This document shows positions 27,839-36,684 of a stretch of 64,000 nt of DNA, in pieces; position 1 is the first letter of the stretch; each line of letters opens with the position of its first letter. The position numbers and the translations under genes were made by a program. The stretch comes from Bradyrhizobium sp. C9 (lineage in GTDB: Bacteria; Pseudomonadota; Alphaproteobacteria; Rhizobiales; Xanthobacteraceae). The stretch covers positions 1-64,000 of the forward strand of contig NZ_NWTG01000001.1 in assembly GCF_002532045.1 (NCBI RefSeq), read 5' to 3'. Under the pieces are notes generated by a model. That model searched no databases. It worked only from the letters and a program-made list of their open reading frames with translations, and had not been told where the DNA came from.

Positions 27839-28600
27839 TCAGTTCAGTAGATCGACCCTGCCGGTGTCGAGCCGGTACAGACCCCCGACGACCTTTAGTC
27901 TGTTCTGCTCAACTGCCGCGTTCAGAACCGGGCCCGCCGATTTAAGTTTCTCGACGTTATCGATTACGTTTTGCCGGGTGGCATTGGCGAACGCATCACC
28001 GCTTTGCTGGCGCGATTTCCGAACGGCAGGCGCAAGCGCAGTGACGAGGGATGGAATATGCCCCGGCGCCGGCTTGTCGTCGTTGAGCGACTTGATCGTG
28101 GCGTCTATCGCGCCACAATGATCGTGACCGAGTACTAAAATCAACGGTGTATTTAGCACGACGACTGCGTATTCCATGCTCGCGATCGTGACATCGTTGG
28201 CAAAATTGCCGGCGAGGCGGCAGACAAACAGGTCACCAAGTCCGCTGTCAAAAGCAAGTTCAGGCGCTATGCGAGAATCGGCGCAGCTCAGAACCGCCGC
28301 ATATGGATTTTGTCCATCGACTAAAACCTGACGCTCGCGCTTGAAATCGTCGCCTCGTGATGCGCCCTGGACAAATCGGTCATTACCTTCGATCAGCCGC
28401 CTGAGCGCGGCATCCGGCGAGAGCAGATTGTCCGGCTTGGGCAGCTGTTTTGCTTCCTTCGCGTTAACGATGTTGTCGCCAAGCCGCATGCCAACCGCCG
28501 AAAACGCGAACAGCGACAGCAATAGCGACCGGCGCGACGGCCTTATCATCAGCGAGCAAGACATATTAGGGGAACGGTCTGCGTGCATGTGTCGCCTCAT
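27839..28600 (-). CDS. Beta-class carbonic anhydrase, exported
   Basis: 253 residues. Interconverts CO2 and bicarbonate with a zinc held by two Cys and one His: the motifs CADSR and HDHCGA are both present. The N-terminus has a twin-arginine type signal (SRRSLLLSLFAFSAVG), so the enzyme should act in the periplasm. The ATG at 28600 overlaps the stop of the upstream nuclease gene (ATGA), so the two are coupled in one operon. Normal length for the family. Confidence 0.93.
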   Translation of the reverse strand: MRRHMHADRSPNMSCSLMIRPSRRSLLLSLFAFSAVGMRLGDNIVNAKEAKQLPKPDNLLSPDAALRRLIEGNDRFVQGASRGDDFKRERQVLVDGQNPYAAVLSCADSRIAPELAFDSGLGDLFVCRLAGNFANDVTIASMEYAVVVLNTPLILVLGHDHCGAIDATIKSLNDDKPAPGHIPSLVTALAPAVRKSRQQSGDAFANATRQNVIDNVEKLKSAGPVLNAAVEQNRLKVVGGLYRLDTGRVDLLN

Positions 28601-29316
28601 CGCGCCGCTTTACGCCATCCAGTGGCTTCAGCCTCCGCTTCGCTGCAGAACCATCGATCACCCAGCTTCTTCGTCATATCGATTTGTCCGTAACCGAGTT
28701 GCCCGGGCATGTGATAAGTGCGCTCGCCCCCGCGGCCCAGCGTGCCCTTTATCACACATTCGGGTGAGGGCGGGTCGGATAGCAAAGCGGATCCGAGCAG
28801 AAGTTCCTGAGCGTCGATCGGTATCGAGCTCGCGCCGACAACGATCGTGCCCTTGTTGCGGCGACGCCAGTCCCAAGGAGCAATGAACGCCCCCGACCAT
28901 AGGCCCGCATAGGCATTGCTCGCTACAACCTCGTAGATAATGTAGGTGTGAGGATCGGATGATAGGGCCCAGCCCGAGCTTATCATCCATGCGTTCACGT
29001 CCTCGCCCGCGATGAAGCAGCTGCCGAGTGACCGGCCGTACTTATCCACCCCTGTGGTATGACAATCCCACGTTCGTCCATTCGAATGCCTGATAAGCTC
29101 ATCGCGAGCAGCTATGCCGCAAGCCCATTTCTGGCCGTGGGCGTCGAGGCAGATCTGATCCGTCTCTGGCGCCTCGATACCCGAAAGCCGAATTTTGGTT
29201 TGCTCGATCTCAATGGTATTGCCATCGACGATGCGCGGAGGGCCGCTGAGTTTCGCTGCGCAAGCCGGAGTTGTGATGATGGCGAGCAATGCGGTTATCA
29301 TCGCGCGACGTTTCAT
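28597..29316 (-). CDS. Thermonuclease-family (SNase-like) secreted protein
   Basis: 239 residues. A signal peptide (MKRRAMITALLAIITTPACA) is followed by an SNase domain: IRLSGIEAPETDQICLDAHG and KYGRSLGSCFIAGEDVNAWM. The usual nuclease active site has Arg and Glu residues; IRLSGIEAPE supplies the first pair. The C-terminus (CVIKGTLGRGGERTYHMPGQ then WFCSEAEAEATGWRKA) is the Excalibur-like tail common in rhizobial SNase proteins. I chose ATG 29316 (AAAGG upstream, basic n-region); in-frame starts at 29343 and 29400 exist. First gene of a pair with the carbonic anhydrase. Confidence 0.85.
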   Translation of the reverse strand: MKRRAMITALLAIITTPACAAKLSGPPRIVDGNTIEIEQTKIRLSGIEAPETDQICLDAHGQKWACGIAARDELIRHSNGRTWDCHTTGVDKYGRSLGSCFIAGEDVNAWMISSGWALSSDPHTYIIYEVVASNAYAGLWSGAFIAPWDWRRRNKGTIVVGASSIPIDAQELLLGSALLSDPPSPECVIKGTLGRGGERTYHMPGQLGYGQIDMTKKLGDRWFCSEAEAEATGWRKAAR

Positions 29317-29679
29317 CCCGACAGCCTTTCGCTCTTGGTCCATGTGCTCAGAAACACGTGCAATCCGGCGTCGCCGCATTCGACTGCTTGATCGCACCAT
29401 GTCGGTTACTTGGCCTGTGCTGCATCATTCGATGTTTGGTTGGTGGAAGCTCGATTGTGATTGCCAACCTACGGCCTGACGTAACGTGAGATTCAAGCGA
29501 TTTCTTGTGTGAGTTGCGGTGGGCTTCCGGCCTCGACCGTCTCTCTCAGTAGGCGCACACCGCACCCTGCTCAAAATCATCGGGCACTGCGTCGAACTCG
29601 GTGCATTAGAAAACAACCGAGTGCTCCCGGTAAGAGAAAACAATCAAAGTAAATGAACATGGCTTGCAACGCGTTCGCT
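29317..29679. other. Intergenic, no gene seen
   Basis: About 360 bp between the nuclease start and the IS630 remnant. Confidence 0.4.
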
Positions 29680-30430
29680 AGCGCCATCGTACAGCACGCG
29701 ATCTTTCGATGTAGATTCGTCGATGCGCCGCCAGACATCGGGCGCAACCGTTAGAGCATGCTGTTTTTAGGTGGTTGGTGCACTCCTCCTCGAAGAAGAG
29801 ATTGTGGAGTTCACCAACCTTTCGCCATGTTGCCTCGACGTCACGAAGCGCTGCGGCTCGCACGAGGTGTTTGAGTTTGGCGAAGACCTGCGCGATCGGA
29901 TTGAGGTCAGGGCTGTAGGGCGGCAAGAAGATACGGCGGGCGCCTCTGGCGGGGATAGCTTGGAGGCGCTGCCCACAAGGCCTCCAGCCGCGTAGCGGCG
30001 CCATATTGGTCTTGATCCACGTCTTGTCGATGAAAACCAGCCGCGCGACATTGATCCTGCCTTGGTGCGCTTTCCAGCAGCTCCGCTTACGGGCGACGTC
30101 TGGGCGATCCTGCTCGGCTGGCAGAAGCGTTTTTTTGAAGCTGAGCTCCTCGGCGTGAACAACAGTCCACACCGCCCGCACGTCTGTTTTGATCTCCCGT
30201 GCAGTCAGCTCCCAGCTTGCGCAAGGTGAATGGCCCCGAGCGAATGGGTTCGCGCAGCCAGTCGGCGTTGGTATCCGACAGAACCCGCTTCTTATGACCG
30301 CCGATCTAACCGGGGCAGGTCCCCCCGATATCCCGTCTCAGATGCTTCCAATTCGTCACGCAGGGACGGGCTGATCTGTAGCGCCTCCGCAATCGAACGA
30401 ACCATCTCGCCCGCGTCAGCCCGCGCCATG
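29680..30430 (-). pseudogene. IS630 family transposase, decayed
   Basis: The minus strand carries the family in order but broken. An N-terminal part in mixed frames (MARADAGEMVRSIAEALQIS, then KKRVLSDTNADWLREPIRSG) is followed by SFKKTLLPAEQDRPDVARKR and LVFIDKTWIKTNMAPLRGW (first catalytic Asp in FIDKTW). A jump follows to IFLPPYSPDLNPIAQVFAKL. The jump shows an internal deletion of roughly 60-70 residues that removes the middle catalytic region, and at least two frameshifts lie in the first third. Not functional. Confidence 0.8.
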
Positions 30431-30553
30431 GCTCATTCGCGGATGTCTTCCGAATGGGGGCGCGTCATCCATGCTGGCCTCCGCCTCCAGCATGGAGGTC
30501 GAATCGGAAATCCCACTCGAGGGGAATCCCGATTCCAAAAAACAACAAGCTCC

Positions 30554-30586
30554 TAGTCAGCTTGCCGTAAGTTTCGCCTGGCTACT
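30554..30586 (+). promoter_or_regulatory. tts box (TtsI binding site) of nopP
   Basis: The run GTCAGCTTGCCGTAAGTTT (30556-30574) matches the consensus GTCAGCTTnTCGAAAGCT at most positions. It lies about 80 bp before the effector gene start. TtsI is the activator of rhizobial type III secretion genes. The 3' part of the consensus (CCnCnTA) is poorly kept. Confidence 0.7.
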
Positions 30587-30650
30587 TTGGCGCGGCTCAA
30601 TGCGCCTCAAATCAATAAGAAACCCTCTTGCCTTAGGAGTACGGATCCTC

Positions 30651-31472
30651 ATGTACGGTCGAATTGGTGGGTATTATGAACCAGTTACGTGGGCATCCCA
30701 CGACGAACACGCGGATGAAAGAGATTTCGAGGGCAGGTTCGCTAACATGCACCTGTCCGCAGCGGAGCCGACCTCCTCTTCTGCAGCGCCAACGTATTCT
30801 CTCGTGACCAAGCCTCCGATAGAGCCGATCGACAAGGATACGTTTCGCAGAGAAGCAAAGATCTTCCAAAATGATGATGAAATAATGCGCATCGCCGAGA
30901 ATCCGCGGGAGTACTCGCGTTTCGTATCGACACGAGCCAAGAACGTCAGAGAGGCTGCAGAGGACTATGGCTCGACCAGAGATTCGGAGGAAGCGCGATA
31001 CTACAGCTATCAACTTGGGAACAAAACTGTCGCATTGCTGCGGACGGAAGGCGGATACAGCATGAACGAATTCCACGACGACAGGTGGCGAGAACTGTTT
31101 CCCGGGCGAGAACACATCACCTCCGTCGTCGATCTTCAGCTTGCCCATCCCTTGGTGGAGAACGCAGGCGATATTCTGCTCGAGTATCAGCTTCGGCGAG
31201 ATGCGCGAGAAGGCGAGCAACCGTTGCTCAAATGGTATCCACTTAACGAAGAATCGAAAGCTCGCGCGGCGAAGTTAGGTTTCGTAGAGGTCGACGATTG
31301 CAATATGGTACTTGATCCTACTCAGCATCCTGACAAATGGACAACGAATAGCGCAGGTGAATGGCAGCGCGCCAACAAACCTGAACGATATCTCGCTAAA
31401 GTAGACGACGGCGAGCGTCGTAATACCCATGTAGCAAGCTCCGGATACGCGTACGAGGATGACTTTATGTGA
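30651..31472 (+). CDS. nopP: Type III secretion effector NopP-like
   Basis: 273 residues beginning MYGRIGGYYEPVTWASHDEH, with no signal peptide and a Ser-rich N-terminal third (AAEPTSSSAAPTYS), as usual for type III effectors. Length and start agree with NopP as I remember it (about 270-277 residues). The C-terminal half (LLKWYPLNEESKARAAKLGF) reads like an acetyltransferase-type fold; this is my impression only. I chose ATG 30651 with AGGAG 11 bases upstream; the in-frame region before it (from 30471) contains the tts box and is not coding. NopP is injected into host cells, and in soybean certain alleles trigger Rj2 incompatibility. No secretion machinery genes lie in the window. Confidence 0.78.
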   Translation: MYGRIGGYYEPVTWASHDEHADERDFEGRFANMHLSAAEPTSSSAAPTYSLVTKPPIEPIDKDTFRREAKIFQNDDEIMRIAENPREYSRFVSTRAKNVREAAEDYGSTRDSEEARYYSYQLGNKTVALLRTEGGYSMNEFHDDRWRELFPGREHITSVVDLQLAHPLVENAGDILLEYQLRRDAREGEQPLLKWYPLNEESKARAAKLGFVEVDDCNMVLDPTQHPDKWTTNSAGEWQRANKPERYLAKVDDGERRNTHVASSGYAYEDDFM

Positions 31473-31589
31473 CTTTAACCGGTGAGGACACGTTGACACA
31501 CTTCGTCTATCTTCCCTGATTCTCGCGAACGATAGTCGTAGAGTGCAGTGCGCGCCTAGGGTGCGCCTGCCTCATTTGCCGCATCCCGT

Positions 31590-31985
31590 GGGCTCAATCC
31601 AGCTTGAAGTGCGCTCTGGCCACACGACGAGGGCCAGAGCATGAAGCGCAATCGTTTTACCGAAGAGAAGGGGTATTCGGTGCCCACGGATTGCGCCACC
31701 GGAATTCCGCCTTCGCACTTGAGACAAGCCGGTGAAGTGCATTTCCGGCGCGCCGCGCTCATTCCGACTGAACACGAGCCTGGTTTCAACTTGCCCGGTT
31801 CCGGGGGGGGCCATTTCCGCATCAAAGGTTTGATGCGAGATCGGTATTTGTGCGCCCTCCAATGCGCTATCTTCCAGAATACGACATGGTCGATGCGCCG
31901 GAATAGGTACGTGGTGAATCGGTGAACTTGTAGAACGCTGCCCATCCCGCCAGTTGACGGTTGGCCGGCGATCATGTCGACCGTG
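31590..31985 (-). pseudogene. Group II intron maturase/reverse transcriptase C-terminal remnant
   Basis: The pieces YLFRRIDHVVFWKIAHW, HKYRSRIKPLMRKWPPPEPG and, after a frameshift, RLVFSRNERGAPEMHFTGLS resemble the domain X / C-terminal end of a group II intron-encoded protein. No reverse-transcriptase core or intron RNA domain V was found next to it. Family assignment rests on memory of such C-termini. Confidence 0.45.
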
Positions 31986-32423
31986 CTGACACTTTGATTG
32001 CCGGAAAGGCTACAGTGAGCCCGCGAACAAACACCTTCGCCTGTTCCTGGGTGTCGTTGTGACGACGGACAAGCGCCCGTGCGCCCCTCGCTTGCGAATG
32101 AGGTGTCCCCGGGTGGCGTCAGCATGAACGTGTCCGTCGGACCGCAATGAACGCATCACTCAACGCAGCAAAGCCAGGCGTCCCGCGCACGTCCACGCGG
32201 GCGCCCTGGAACTCAACCGTCACAAGGGCTGCATCGTGATCTGGAAGGCTCCTCGGCGGCCGGTAGCGCCGACTTCGACACCACCGGCACGAACGATCTG
32301 CGTGCGATCCAGCCGTCGCGGATCGGAGTTTTCCGAAAGCCGCTCGTCGGCCGCTGGCATCAGCGCCGCGAATTCGGGGCACGGCAGGGGGCTCGGGGTA
32401 ATCGTACAGACGTTGCCAGCGGT
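31986..32423. other. Intergenic, possible further mobile-element debris
   Basis: About 440 bp. A minus-strand piece (VTVEFQGARVDVRGTPGFAA, around 32150-32230) may be an IS66-type accessory protein end, but it is too short to call. Confidence 0.3.
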
Positions 32424-32797
32424 CTATCCTTTATAGACCAGCTGGAGATCGGTTCGCGGAAAGTCGTCACCCTTGTGCAGCAGTGGCGCGCGATAGGTCT
32501 TGGCGCAGGCAGAGGCGAAACAGTCGCCAAGATTGAGCTGAGCCGGATGTCGCGCGTTTTCGAACCGATCGAATGCCATGGCGGCGGTCGATATCATGCC
32601 GTCGGCAATCGCGCACACGCGGATGGATCCGGCGTCGAGAAACTTTCGCACTGCCGCCTCCGCTTCCGGCGCACCCCATGCGTTGACGCGCATGAGAGCA
32701 CAGATCGTTCGTATACCGCGATGGTGAGGTAAACGACCTCAGCCGCGTCTGGCTCGCGTAGCAAGATTACGACCAGGGCTGAGGCATCGATCGTCAT
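32424..32797 (-). pseudogene. VapC-type PIN toxin, frameshifted
   Basis: The N-terminal part ([20 protein letters not shown], from 32797) has the first PIN aspartate. The C-terminal part is in another frame ([12 protein letters not shown], then [20 protein letters not shown] and [10 protein letters not shown]). The break lies near 32690-32700, and some middle residues also seem missing. VapC toxins cut tRNA or rRNA; this one should be dead. It follows vapB by 33 bp. Confidence 0.75.
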
Positions 32798-32830
32798 CAG
32801 GCATCACCGGATAGATCGTCGAAAAACGCC

Positions 32831-33031
32831 TTATCGGCGGTCAGGCTTGGGAGCGCGGGCGATGCGGTCGAGCAGCGGTTGCACCCGCTCCCAGAGCGGC
32901 GTCTTTAGGCGTTCACGCTGAATTTCATGTTCGCAAGCCTCGCGAATGCAATCGAGGATCGGCTTGCCTTTGAGGGTGGCAAATTCACGAATGATCCGGT
33001 CAGTGTCGCGGTCTTTAATGTTGTAGGCCAT
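32831..33031 (-). CDS. VapB-type antitoxin (PSK transcription-factor family)
   Basis: 66 residues. MAYNIKDRDTDRIIREFATL is typical of Rv0623/PSK antitoxins: a short beta strand, then helices that bind DNA, followed by a toxin-neutralising tail. The ATG at 33031 has a good AGAGGT site; an in-frame upstream extension to 33208 is not supported. It is intact although its toxin partner is broken. Confidence 0.82.
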   Translation of the reverse strand: MAYNIKDRDTDRIIREFATLKGKPILDCIREACEHEIQRERLKTPLWERVQPLLDRIARAPKPDRR

Positions 33032-34181
33032 GGGTACCTCTGCCCAGGTATATGGGTGTCCATACTTAGGTACCTTAGTAAGGGCGCGGTTCCACGCTCT
33101 AATTGATATTACAATTATATTTGTCGCCAAATGGGTCGCGAGAGAGACGAGCCACCAATTTGCAGGTCCGGTTTCATGCAGCAACGACGAGCTCTGCGGT
33201 CGGGCCAAAATCGGGATCTGGCACCGAAGGACTGCAGGCCGTGTTCGGTCCGATCTACGCGGTGAGCCCGGTCTTCAAAAGTCTTGATGCATAGGGACCA
33301 GGCGGCGCCTCCGCACGTTAGCGAGTGGCTCAGCTGCGCGAACTTCGTGGTCAGACGATCGGGTACGCCGGCGAAAGGCAGAGCGATCCATACTTAGCGA
33401 ATTTGACAACATCGAGCGCTCCGTCGGCGGGGAGAAGGCGTCCGACCTTCGGAAGGGCATCGCGATCCAGAGGCGCAGTGGGCAGCCGTGAACTGCCGAT
33501 CTCTCGTTGCGGGCTTGAAGTGGACGGCCGACTCAAAGCCGAATTTGTAACGAGAGACGGCGCCCGGGCGGGTGGGGAAGCGCGAAAGAAGCATGCTTCA
33601 GATCAGGATTTACGACGCGCAAACGATCCGCGTGAGGAAATCCAGATCTTCCGTCCCAATTCTGCGGCCGATCCGACGCAGCATGGCTGCAGAACTCCTC
33701 GCCGGGGGTACTCGGGAAAGGGGCCCGCCGCCATGAGGTATGCCGGCGTCGCTATCACTGCCCCGTTCCCGGGTACCCTTTTAACCGGTCTCGTCGCTGC
33801 ACTCGCTCCCGCGTGCCGCCTTCGGCGTCACGCTCCTGCGGGTGCCATTGTCCGTTGAAGCGATGCGCTGCGCGCACGCTTGGTCAAAGCAGGGGCCGCA
33901 AGCATCGCTAGGCCAACTCCCACGAAGAATGGATCTAGAGCTGGCCGCGTCGCAGATTGGCGTCCGCTCGCTGCATGTGAGCGGGGAGGGCTAAACCGGC
34001 TCTCGTAAGCTGGCACGTGCGCGCCTGGTCAAGGCATCGCTTGCTTCGCGGAATGGGCCGAGAGCAACGGTGCTGCCCTATGACGAGCTGCGAGAGGCTC
34101 GCGGTTTGTCGCAAAAACGTTACAGGACAAGTCAGCGCTTCCGAGCGCGTGTGCTTTGCTGCTACTCCGAGGCGCTCGGCG
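33032..34181. other. Long intergenic stretch, no gene seen
   Basis: About 1.15 kb. The first 90 bp (33060-33125) is AT-rich and likely holds the vapBC promoter. The rest has only overlapping low-quality frames. Confidence 0.4.
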
Positions 34182-35030
34182 TCAAGGAGCTGCGCCGCGA
34201 TCTTGCTTTGTGTGACCATTGGCCGAGGCCTTTCGCGCCCTCTCTATTGCTTCCCGTTCCCTTGGCTCTATCCGATCGAACCAGGAGCCTGGAGGATAAG
34301 CCGCGATTCGCTTAGCGAAGAAAGATTGCGGCTCCCAATCTTGTCCCTCGCTCTTCTCGAAAGTGATGACGCCGTTGTGGGTAAAATAATGGGGGCCTGG
34401 AATCTTACAGTTCACCAAAAGCAGAACGCGCCACAGATCGCCCTTCTCGGTCGGCTTGGCATTGGGTTTCGACACGTAATCCACTACAACGGGTTCAATG
34501 ATATGGCAGCGGCCGTGCCGCAGAAGATTGCCGAGCTTGCCTTGCGCAGTCGTCACGAAGTTGAAGTTGGCCGGATCATGCAGAAAGTGAAGATTCGCGT
34601 CCCTTTCGCCATCTGTGACCTCACTGGCGATCAACGAGAGCGCCAAGGCGCGCCAGCCCAATTCAATCGGCTTTGCATATGTCGATGCAAGTTTAATCGT
34701 CCCGTCAGTCGCGATCTTCCAAGTGATAGCGTACTGTTCGTCTGATCTGTTGTCCGGGTGCCTGGTCCATGAAAAATAAACGTACTCTGTTCGCTCAATT
34801 CCTTCAGCGACTCCCCACGATCGAGGCACAAAGTGAGCCACCTTCGAGACCTTGGAAATGATTTGTTCTATAGTCTCACCATCTTGCGCTCGCCACGTTG
34901 ACTTGACTCTTTCGACAAGCGTGTGGTCGTTGGCGCGAACATTGTTGCTCGTCGCCGCCAGCCCGGCCAGGCAGATCAGCGACCGAGCGATACAGAACCA
35001 AAGCACGCGCCTTCCAGACGTTTTCTTCAT
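34182..35030 (-). CDS. Conserved-looking secreted hypothetical protein
   Basis: 282 residues. A signal peptide (MKKTSGRRVLWFCIARSLIC, then LAGLAATSNNVRAND) is followed by a globular domain with YVYFSWTRHPDNRSDEQYAI and LHFLHDPANFNFVTTAQGKL. It ends in a basic helix (RIEPREREAIERARKASANG). It reads as a well-formed protein without frameshifts. I do not recognise the family. No operon partners. Confidence 0.75.
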   Translation of the reverse strand: MKKTSGRRVLWFCIARSLICLAGLAATSNNVRANDHTLVERVKSTWRAQDGETIEQIISKVSKVAHFVPRSWGVAEGIERTEYVYFSWTRHPDNRSDEQYAITWKIATDGTIKLASTYAKPIELGWRALALSLIASEVTDGERDANLHFLHDPANFNFVTTAQGKLGNLLRHGRCHIIEPVVVDYVSKPNAKPTEKGDLWRVLLLVNCKIPGPHYFTHNGVITFEKSEGQDWEPQSFFAKRIAAYPPGSWFDRIEPREREAIERARKASANGHTKQDRGAAP

Positions 35031-35770
35031 TGCTTCCGGCTCATCTGGTTATCTTCCACACGTCAATCCAAAGCGGCACGTCTTCCTCAGCGTGCTATGC
35101 GCAGATCGCAAGAAGTTAGCGGCAACGTGACGCAGGCGCCTGCCGATGTCCCGCGCGAGCAGGCGCCGTCCCTCGATGTCACGCGCCGCTAACTTCAGTG
35201 GTCAGCCAAAGCCTCAATTTGCAATGCTGGACCTGCCCAGGAGGAGAAGCCTGGACAAGATGAGCACTTGCATTGTTCGTGCCAGGCAATAACCGGCAGT
35301 TCGCGGCAGATTTGTACTGTCTTTGTCGACTTACCGACCTACGCACGTTCTAATATTACCATTCAGCCTATTCGCCACGACTTCCGTGAATGATTCTTGT
35401 CACGCACTGAATCTTCGACAGCGGGCGAATGCCTCGCTGCCGGAGTCTTGACGACAATTGGGAGCAGGTATGCCGCCATCGATCCGTGTGATCCGGGGGC
35501 GTTGCCGCTACCACGAATGTCGATTGCGCCCCAGCCTGTTGTGCTTGGCACTTTGCGGCCTACACCAACGCGGAGCCGCCCTTCAGCGGCGCGCGATCTG
35601 GAATCGACGTTAAGGAACTTCACGGATCAAGCAGGCGGACGAGACGTGGCATTCTCCGCTCGCGCAGCGTTATGGGCCGCCGTCTACCCGCTCGTCATTG
35701 CAGTCAACATTAGAGGAGCTGCGCTTCCACGCAGCCGTGTCGACCGGCAAGAGGGAAGCCTCAGGTCTTG
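35031..35770. other. Intergenic, no gene seen
   Basis: About 740 bp with no supported coding on either strand. Confidence 0.4.
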
Positions 35771-35917
35771 CTAGCTTCGGCTTGAACTACTCAACACTTC
35801 CGAGAGCATCTGTCTGACGGGGCGGCTCATAAAAGGCCTTGCCATCCAGCCGAACAGACCGACAGTAAAGACGGCAGTAGCAAAGACGCCGAGGGCGCTC
35901 CAAACAGCCATTTTCAT
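35771..35917 (-). CDS. Small single-pass membrane protein
   Basis: 48 residues: MKMAVWSALGVFATAVFTVG then LFGWMARPFM and a polar Ser-rich tail. One membrane segment. AGAGAG lies about 10 bases before ATG 35917; an in-frame start at 35953 is possible. Function unknown. Confidence 0.4.
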   Translation of the reverse strand: MKMAVWSALGVFATAVFTVGLFGWMARPFMSRPVRQMLSEVLSSSSRS

Positions 35918-36394
35918 TGCGAGGCTCTCTTTTGGGTTGTGGTGATTCAACATGCTTGCTTTGGCCATTATCACCAAAACGTCGGCGTGACGCCTACCAG
36001 GATTGGCTGGTCGCACATCGACACGTCCGCTGAGCACGCTGCTGGAGTTAGCGAATACCTCTTGCGCCTATTCGCCACTGATCCGTGGATATTGATGGAG
36101 AAGAAAGGGCGCATCGAAGCGTGCTCGATGAATCGTTCAAAAGCCGGGCCGCATGAAAAGCGTCTTGCGCGGCGCCGTGAGCTTCTTCGTGCTGGGCGCA
36201 TTCGTCTCTTCCATGGATAAGACACGCCGCCCGACGCCACGCGCCTCCGAGATGGCCTTCCGATATCTAATGATTGGAGAGTGGCGTCCACGTCGCGATC
36301 AAGCGCGGCCGTGGAGTGTCATTCGCGTAAGACAGGCCGCAGCACCAATTTGAGAGGTTGACGGCCGAGTTCTCTTGCCGATAATCCAAGTCGT
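35918..36394. other. Intergenic before the riboswitch
   Basis: About 480 bp with no gene seen. It should contain the metE promoter. Confidence 0.4.
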
Positions 36395-36570
36395 CGAGGT
36401 TCTCCGGTTTCCGTTTGATCCGGAGCTAAGAGGGAAGCCGGTGCCAATGCCGGCGCTGCCCCCGCAACTGTGAGCGGCGAGCCACTGTCCAACAAAGTCA
36501 CTGAAGCCCGCGCGGCTTCGGGAAGGCCGGACGGCGGCAATGACCCGCGAGCCAGGAGACCTGCCCCGAC
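36395..36570 (+). promoter_or_regulatory. Cobalamin riboswitch
   Basis: All the conserved landmarks are present in order: AGAGGGAAGCCGGTG, GCTGCCCCCGCAACTGTGAG (the B12 box core region), GTCACTG, GGGAAGG, and the closing GCGAGCCAGGAGACCTGCC. It lies about 115 bp before metE, which codes for the B12-independent methionine synthase. This suits B12-bound repression: with vitamin B12 available, the cell uses MetH and shuts metE off. Confidence 0.95.
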
Positions 36571-36684
36571 AATATGTTCATCCACGGGCGGGGTGTCCCG
36601 GTGGTGCGCCAAGCAGCCGTCGCTCGGGCGACTTCTCCTGCCTGCGTCCGCCATGGCCTTTGCCCCCAACATGGGGTTAGCGCT

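Noticed and set aside
33325..33858. 177-codon plus-strand frame in the long gap after vapB
   Set aside because: Arg/Ala/Gly/Pro-rich random-looking sequence without motifs or ribosome site.
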